DNA from: Gillisia sp.
GTDB taxonomy: Bacteria > Bacteroidota > Bacteroidia > Flavobacteriales > Flavobacteriaceae
DNA length: 64,000 nt
Direction of reading: 5' to 3'
Assembly (NCBI GenBank): GCA_024635655.1
Contig: JAGXIL010000019.1
Coordinates: forward strand, 1-64,000
The position numbers were made by a program, and so were the translations under genes. The stretch's first letter is position 1. Each line of letters starts with the position of its first letter. This document shows, piece after piece, positions 61,059 through 64,000 of this stretch. A model generated the notes under the pieces. It made no database searches. It was given only the letters and a program-made list of their open reading frames with translations, and had not been told where the DNA came from.

Positions 61059-62012
61059 TTATTTTCTTTCGATAACTTTTTGAGCAGCTTTAACTATGGC
61101 ATCGCTGTTAAGACCATACTTTTCCATAAGCTTCTCGGGAACTCCACTTTCTCCAAATGTATCCATGGTAGCTATAAACTCCTGAGGGGTAGGTTTGTTC
61201 CTTGCCAGGAATCCTGCAACACTTTCCCCAAGGCCTCCCAGGTAATTGTGCTCCTCTGCGGTGACCACACATCCGGTCTTATTAACCGACTTCAGGATAG
61301 CCTCCTCATCGAGGGGTTTGATGGTATGTATATTTATGACTTCAGCTGAAACTCCTTTGCTCTCCAATTCTTCTGCCGCCTGAAGCGCTTCCCACACCAA
61401 ATGGCCTGTAGCGATAATAGTGACATCTGTTCCTTCATTGAGCATCACGGCCTTACCTATTTCAAATTTTTGATCGGGATCTGTGAATACAGGAACTTTT
61501 GGCCTTCCGAATCTCAGGTACACAGGGCCAACATAATCTGCAATGGCAAGGGTTGCTGCTTTGGTCTGATTGTAATCACAGGGATTTATAACCACCATTC
61601 CCGGCAGCATCTTCATAAGCCCTATATCCTCCAGGATCTGATGCGTGGCACCGTCTTCACCAAGGGTAAGCCCCGCGTGAGATGCACATATCTTTACGTT
61701 CTTATCTGAATAGGCTATAGACTGGCGAATCTGGTCATACACTCTTCCCGTGGAGAAATTGGCAAAAGTCCCTGTAAAGGGTATTTTTCCGCCAATGGTA
61801 AGTCCTGCTGCTATTCCCATCATATTGGCCTCAGCTATTCCCACCTGGAAAAAGCGCTCCGGATTCTCGTCTATAAAATCCTGCATCTTTAATGAACCTA
61901 CAAGATCGGCACAAAGTGCAACCACATTGGGATTGGTTCTGCCCAGCTCTGTAAGGCCGGCTCCAAATCCGCTCCTGGTGTCATTCTTTTCTGTATATGT
62001 GTATTTTTTCAT
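61059..62012 (-). CDS. Transketolase C-terminal subunit
   Basis: A 317-residue split transketolase beta part: pyrimidine-binding domain with VGIAEANMMGIAAGLTIGGK (catalytic Glu, about 58-77), HAGLTLGEDGATHQILEDIG, and the C-terminal swivelling domain (TIKPLDEEAILKSVNKTGCV). In Bacteroidetes this subunit pairs with an N-terminal subunit encoded just upstream; here that partner is truncated (see 62053-62400), so this copy may be non-functional unless another N-terminal subunit exists in the genome. Confidence 0.92.
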   Translation of the reverse strand: MKKYTYTEKNDTRSGFGAGLTELGRTNPNVVALCADLVGSLKMQDFIDENPERFFQVGIAEANMMGIAAGLTIGGKIPFTGTFANFSTGRVYDQIRQSIAYSDKNVKICASHAGLTLGEDGATHQILEDIGLMKMLPGMVVINPCDYNQTKAATLAIADYVGPVYLRFGRPKVPVFTDPDQKFEIGKAVMLNEGTDVTIIATGHLVWEALQAAEELESKGVSAEVINIHTIKPLDEEAILKSVNKTGCVVTAEEHNYLGGLGESVAGFLARNKPTPQEFIATMDTFGESGVPEKLMEKYGLNSDAIVKAAQKVIERK

Positions 62013-62052
62013 CTTTTTGTTTTAGTCATTCACGGCATTATTATTTTTCAGT

Positions 62053-62400
62053 CTAATAATCCCCTAAAGTTTCAGGATTCTGTGCCAGGGCTTTTTCCAG
62101 TTGTTCGTCATTGGGTGCTTTACCATGCCAGGCGTGGGTGTACATCATAAAATCTACCCCGTGGCCCATGACCGTATGCATAAGGATGCAAACAGGTTTT
62201 CCTTTACCTGTACGGGATTTGGCTTCTTTGAGAACATTTGCCACCTCCTGCAGGTCATTGCCCTTTTCAGTCTCCAGCACATCCCAGCCAAAGGCCTCAA
62301 ACTTGGCTTTAAGATCTCCCAGTGGCAATACATTTTCTGTACTTCCATCTATTTGCTGCCCGTTAAGGTCAATGGTAGAAATAAGATTATCCACCTTATT
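62053..62400 (-). pseudogene. Transketolase N-terminal subunit, 5' part deleted
   Basis: The frame reads NKVDNLISTIDLNGQQIDGS, TENVLPLGDLKAKFEAFGWD, ... VMGHGVDFMMYTHAWHGKAP and ends normally. A complete subunit is about 280 residues; only the last 116 remain. Homology to the family appears continuous to the NK at 62395-62400 and then stops; the nearest start codon is GTG at 62394. Missing is the thiamine diphosphate-binding half. Upstream sequence belongs to an unrelated remnant on the other strand. Confidence 0.8.
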
Positions 62401-62580
62401 ACCGGATGAGGATAGGGAGGCAAAAAAACTTCGCCTAACCTATTTTGGAGAAGATAGCGGCCGGAACTTCCCGGACTTGATACTTTTCAGGGAGCTCTTA
62501 TGAACCTGAGGATGATCACCAGTCATATTTTCACCACTGAAGAATTTGAAGAAGCCTTAAATTCAGCTAGTTTAAGGTAA
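62401..62580 (+). pseudogene. Unidentified 3' gene remnant
   Basis: Starts exactly where the transketolase homology breaks. One frame gives LLPDEDREAKKLRLTYFGED, SGRNFPDLILFRELL and stop; a frame overlapping its end continues MNLRMITSHIFTTEEFEEAL, NSASLR, stop. The second piece has a look of the C-terminal end of medium-chain dehydrogenases (ITHxFxxEExxxAL), but that is weak. No start and no upstream part. Confidence 0.35.
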
Positions 62581-62603
62581 TATACAGGCCTACCTGTATA
62601 TAA

Positions 62604-62631
62604 AAAAGGTGCCACGAAAATGGCACCTTTT
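62604..62631. terminator. Bidirectional hairpin terminator
   Basis: AAAAGGTGCCA (62604-62614), loop CGAAAA, TGGCACCTTTT (62621-62631): an 11-bp perfect stem with A and T runs on both sides. It ends the thioredoxin-like gene on the minus strand and any transcript from the plus-strand remnant. Just upstream, TATACAGG-CCTA-CCTGTATA (62581-62600) forms another small palindrome. Confidence 0.8.
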
Positions 62632-62669
62632 GTTTTTCCATATTATTTGTATAATATCAGTATGGAAAA

Positions 62670-63266
62670 TTAATTTTCCACTTCCACTTCCTTTTCTTTC
62701 AGGATCTCTAGAAATTCCTTTTGAAGGCTTAAGCTTTTATCCCTCGCATACCAGGTGTGTAATTCTTTTTCAAAAGCTTCCCAATCCCGGCCTGCAGGTT
62801 CTTTTTTCCAGGCCATAAAGATCTCTTGCGCAGCTGCCGGCCTTGGCCCCCAGGTAAACAATTCCTCTCCTTCAAGGTCATAACTTACCAGTTTAGGAAT
62901 AGATCTGCTGCCGTTGGTCAAATACTTATCCATTAGCTCAGGGTTTTCCTCTCTCATCACGATCTTTAGGTTGATCTTCTCTGATACTGCTGCTATTCTT
63001 GCTATCACCGGAAGACTTTGGGCACTATCACCACACCAGGCCTCGGTAATTACCACCCATTGCTGGGGTTGAGTTATGTTTTGTAAAACGTTTATTAATT
63101 CCGGATGCAAAATCAGGGTCTTGTTCAGCCTGGACATCCTTCGGGCGTTCAAAGCGGTAAACTCTGAAAGCGCCTCGGTTTGGTTGATACCGGAGGTTTT
63201 TCCGGCAATCACCAATTCCAATACCCATTCGTAAAATTCCTCGTAAGAGTAAGATGGTTTATTCAT
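62670..63266 (-). CDS. Thioredoxin-family protein (Thioredoxin_9 type)
   Basis: A 198-residue cytoplasmic protein. The thioredoxin-fold core is QWVVITEAWCGDSAQSLPVI (about 68-87), with a single-cysteine WCGDS site instead of WCxxC, and the cis-proline region SRSIPKLVSYD. The C-terminal YARDKSLSLQKEFLEILKEK is helical. The CGDS motif is typical of this family and suggests a role other than a classical dithiol reductase. Function unknown. Confidence 0.85.
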   Translation of the reverse strand: MNKPSYSYEEFYEWVLELVIAGKTSGINQTEALSEFTALNARRMSRLNKTLILHPELINVLQNITQPQQWVVITEAWCGDSAQSLPVIARIAAVSEKINLKIVMREENPELMDKYLTNGSRSIPKLVSYDLEGEELFTWGPRPAAAQEIFMAWKKEPAGRDWEAFEKELHTWYARDKSLSLQKEFLEILKEKEVEVEN

Positions 63267-63568
63267 TGTAGGGATTTTGTTTTTTGTTGCTGTTTAAAAC
63301 CGGGTTCTTATTTAAAACAATTATTAAGGTGTTTCGGCGCATAAACTTCTGGATCTGTCTGTGTTTTAACCAAAACATTACAAAACCCGAAATCTGCCTG
63401 CAACGTTGATTATTTTAGAATTAAAAAATAATTCTCTGTAATTCTTTACAGATTCAGGTTATTAATAAAGAAATGCTAAAGGTTTTATGGTGTTTATCGA
63501 TTTGAGTAACTTATAGTCAAAGGTTTAAAATAGTGTCCTTTTATAATTTTATTTAAAACTGAAAATAA
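63267..63568. other. Divergent intergenic region
   Basis: About 300 A/T-rich bases between the divergent thioredoxin-like and peroxiredoxin genes, so both promoters lie here. I could not identify a well-spaced -33/-7 pair and see no gene. Confidence 0.5.
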
Positions 63569-64000
63569 ATGAGAAGCGATATAAAAGAAGGGAATAAATT
63601 TCCTGATTATGAACTGCCCGATCACAATGGCCAAAAAAGAAAGTTAAGTGATCTTCAGGAAAAAGATCCGGTTGCTCTTGTTTTGGCACGAGGGGGCTTT
63701 TGTCCCAAGGAAGATCTTCAACATCAATGGATGGCAAAAATGCAGAGGGAGTTAAAAGTTGGGTATTGCAGGTTTATAACCATAAGTACAGATTCAAAAC
63801 TGGAAACCCTGGAATGGCGTACCCGGCTGGGAGCCCACTGGCCTTTTTTGTGCGACGAGGGCAGAATGATTCAAAAGGATCTGGAAATAAAGGAATACAC
63901 AGATCCCAGGCATAACCCAATGATTCCGTATAGTATCATTCTGGAACCGGGATTAAAAATATTTAAGATTTATAATGGTTACTGGTATTGGGGCAGGCCT
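63569..64000 (+). CDS. Peroxiredoxin / redoxin-domain protein (5' part; runs off the window)
   Basis: The first 144 codons of an AhpC/TSA-type redoxin from the ATG at 63569. The peroxidatic-like site is ALVLARGGFCPKEDLQHQW (about 36-54), where the usual P-x-x-x-T/S-x-x-C order is modified (RGGFCPKE). Then ITISTDSKLETLEWRTRLG and WPFLCDEGR fit the fold. The end is missing, so length and a second cysteine cannot be judged. Confidence 0.75.
   Translation, partial: MRSDIKEGNKFPDYELPDHNGQKRKLSDLQEKDPVALVLARGGFCPKEDLQHQWMAKMQRELKVGYCRFITISTDSKLETLEWRTRLGAHWPFLCDEGRMIQKDLEIKEYTDPRHNPMIPYSIILEPGLKIFKIYNGYWYWGRP

Noticed and set aside
62111-62503. 130-codon plus-strand frame
   Set aside because: Most of it is antisense to the transketolase remnant; only its last part (from 62401) lies outside and is listed as a remnant.
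1-64000. tRNA, rRNA, known riboswitch
   Set aside because: Reading for tRNA T-arm words (GGTTCGAATC type) and known riboswitch cores found no convincing case. A covariance-model search would be decisive.

Overview
The window comes from a marine-type Flavobacteriaceae chromosome (Bacteroidetes), most like the Gramella/Christiangramia/Salegentibacter group. The reasons are the gene families (TonB receptor with a carboxypeptidase-regulatory-like N-terminus, YwqK/MORN-type and DUF2490 envelope proteins, the ligase-associated DNA-repair operon, an OlsF-like aminolipid synthase, DUF4286), the scarcity of Shine-Dalgarno sites, and two promoters of the Bacteroidetes form TTG-N20-TAnnTTTG. No rRNA, tRNA or CRISPR array was seen. 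Genus assignment is inference.

Layout. 1-0.7 kb: start of a secreted GH9 cellulase. 1-5.4 kb: deacetylase-fold protein, metG, a lipoprotein, yraN. 5.8-10.7 kb: three envelope genes (YwqK-like/coiled-coil protein, DUF2490 protein, BamA/TamA-type barrel). 10.7-13.7 kb: asnB and a medium-chain oxidoreductase. 13.9-23.3 kb is the accessory zone: three type II toxin-antitoxin loci in which every toxin is broken and every antitoxin is open, an A/T-rich three-gene island flanked by two copies of the mfd 3' end, and mfd itself, which carries an in-frame amber codon near its end and an in-frame palindromic repeat. 23.6-30.6 kb: a TspO-like membrane protein and the ligase-associated DNA-damage operon (exonuclease, ATP ligase, Lhr-type helicase, PdeM phosphoesterase). 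30.7-37.4 kb: TerB-like protein, fbp, two tandem GNATs, aspartate kinase, aminolipid synthase, SDR protein, YwbE. 37.7-47.8 kb: a housekeeping block on the minus strand (2-hydroxyacid dehydrogenase, cupin, mgtE, rsmA, DUF4286, TPR, serS, HTTM protein, ribF, pth). 47.9-50.0 kb: nested mobile DNA, with a GIY-YIG gene between two MITE-like repeat units and an IS110 element inserted in the terminal repeat of the second. 50.1-53.7 kb: rplY, an M20 peptidase, prs. 55-64 kb: TonB receptor, DUF808 protein, aldo-keto reductase, HAD phosphatase, a split transketolase whose N-terminal subunit is cut in half, a thioredoxin-like protein, and the start of a peroxiredoxin.

How the parts relate. pth, ribF, the HTTM gene, serS and the TPR gene run on one strand, and prs and rplY lie on the same strand beyond the mobile cluster; I infer that the mobile cluster between rplY and pth was inserted into a conserved housekeeping block. 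The four repair genes form one operon, interrupted between helicase and ligase only by a pair of repeats. The most unusual material is the mfd region (tail duplication, island, amber stop, repeat inside the gene), the set of decayed toxins, and the GIY-YIG/repeat/IS110 nest, whose IS110 left end can form two long stem-loops in the place expected for a bridge RNA.
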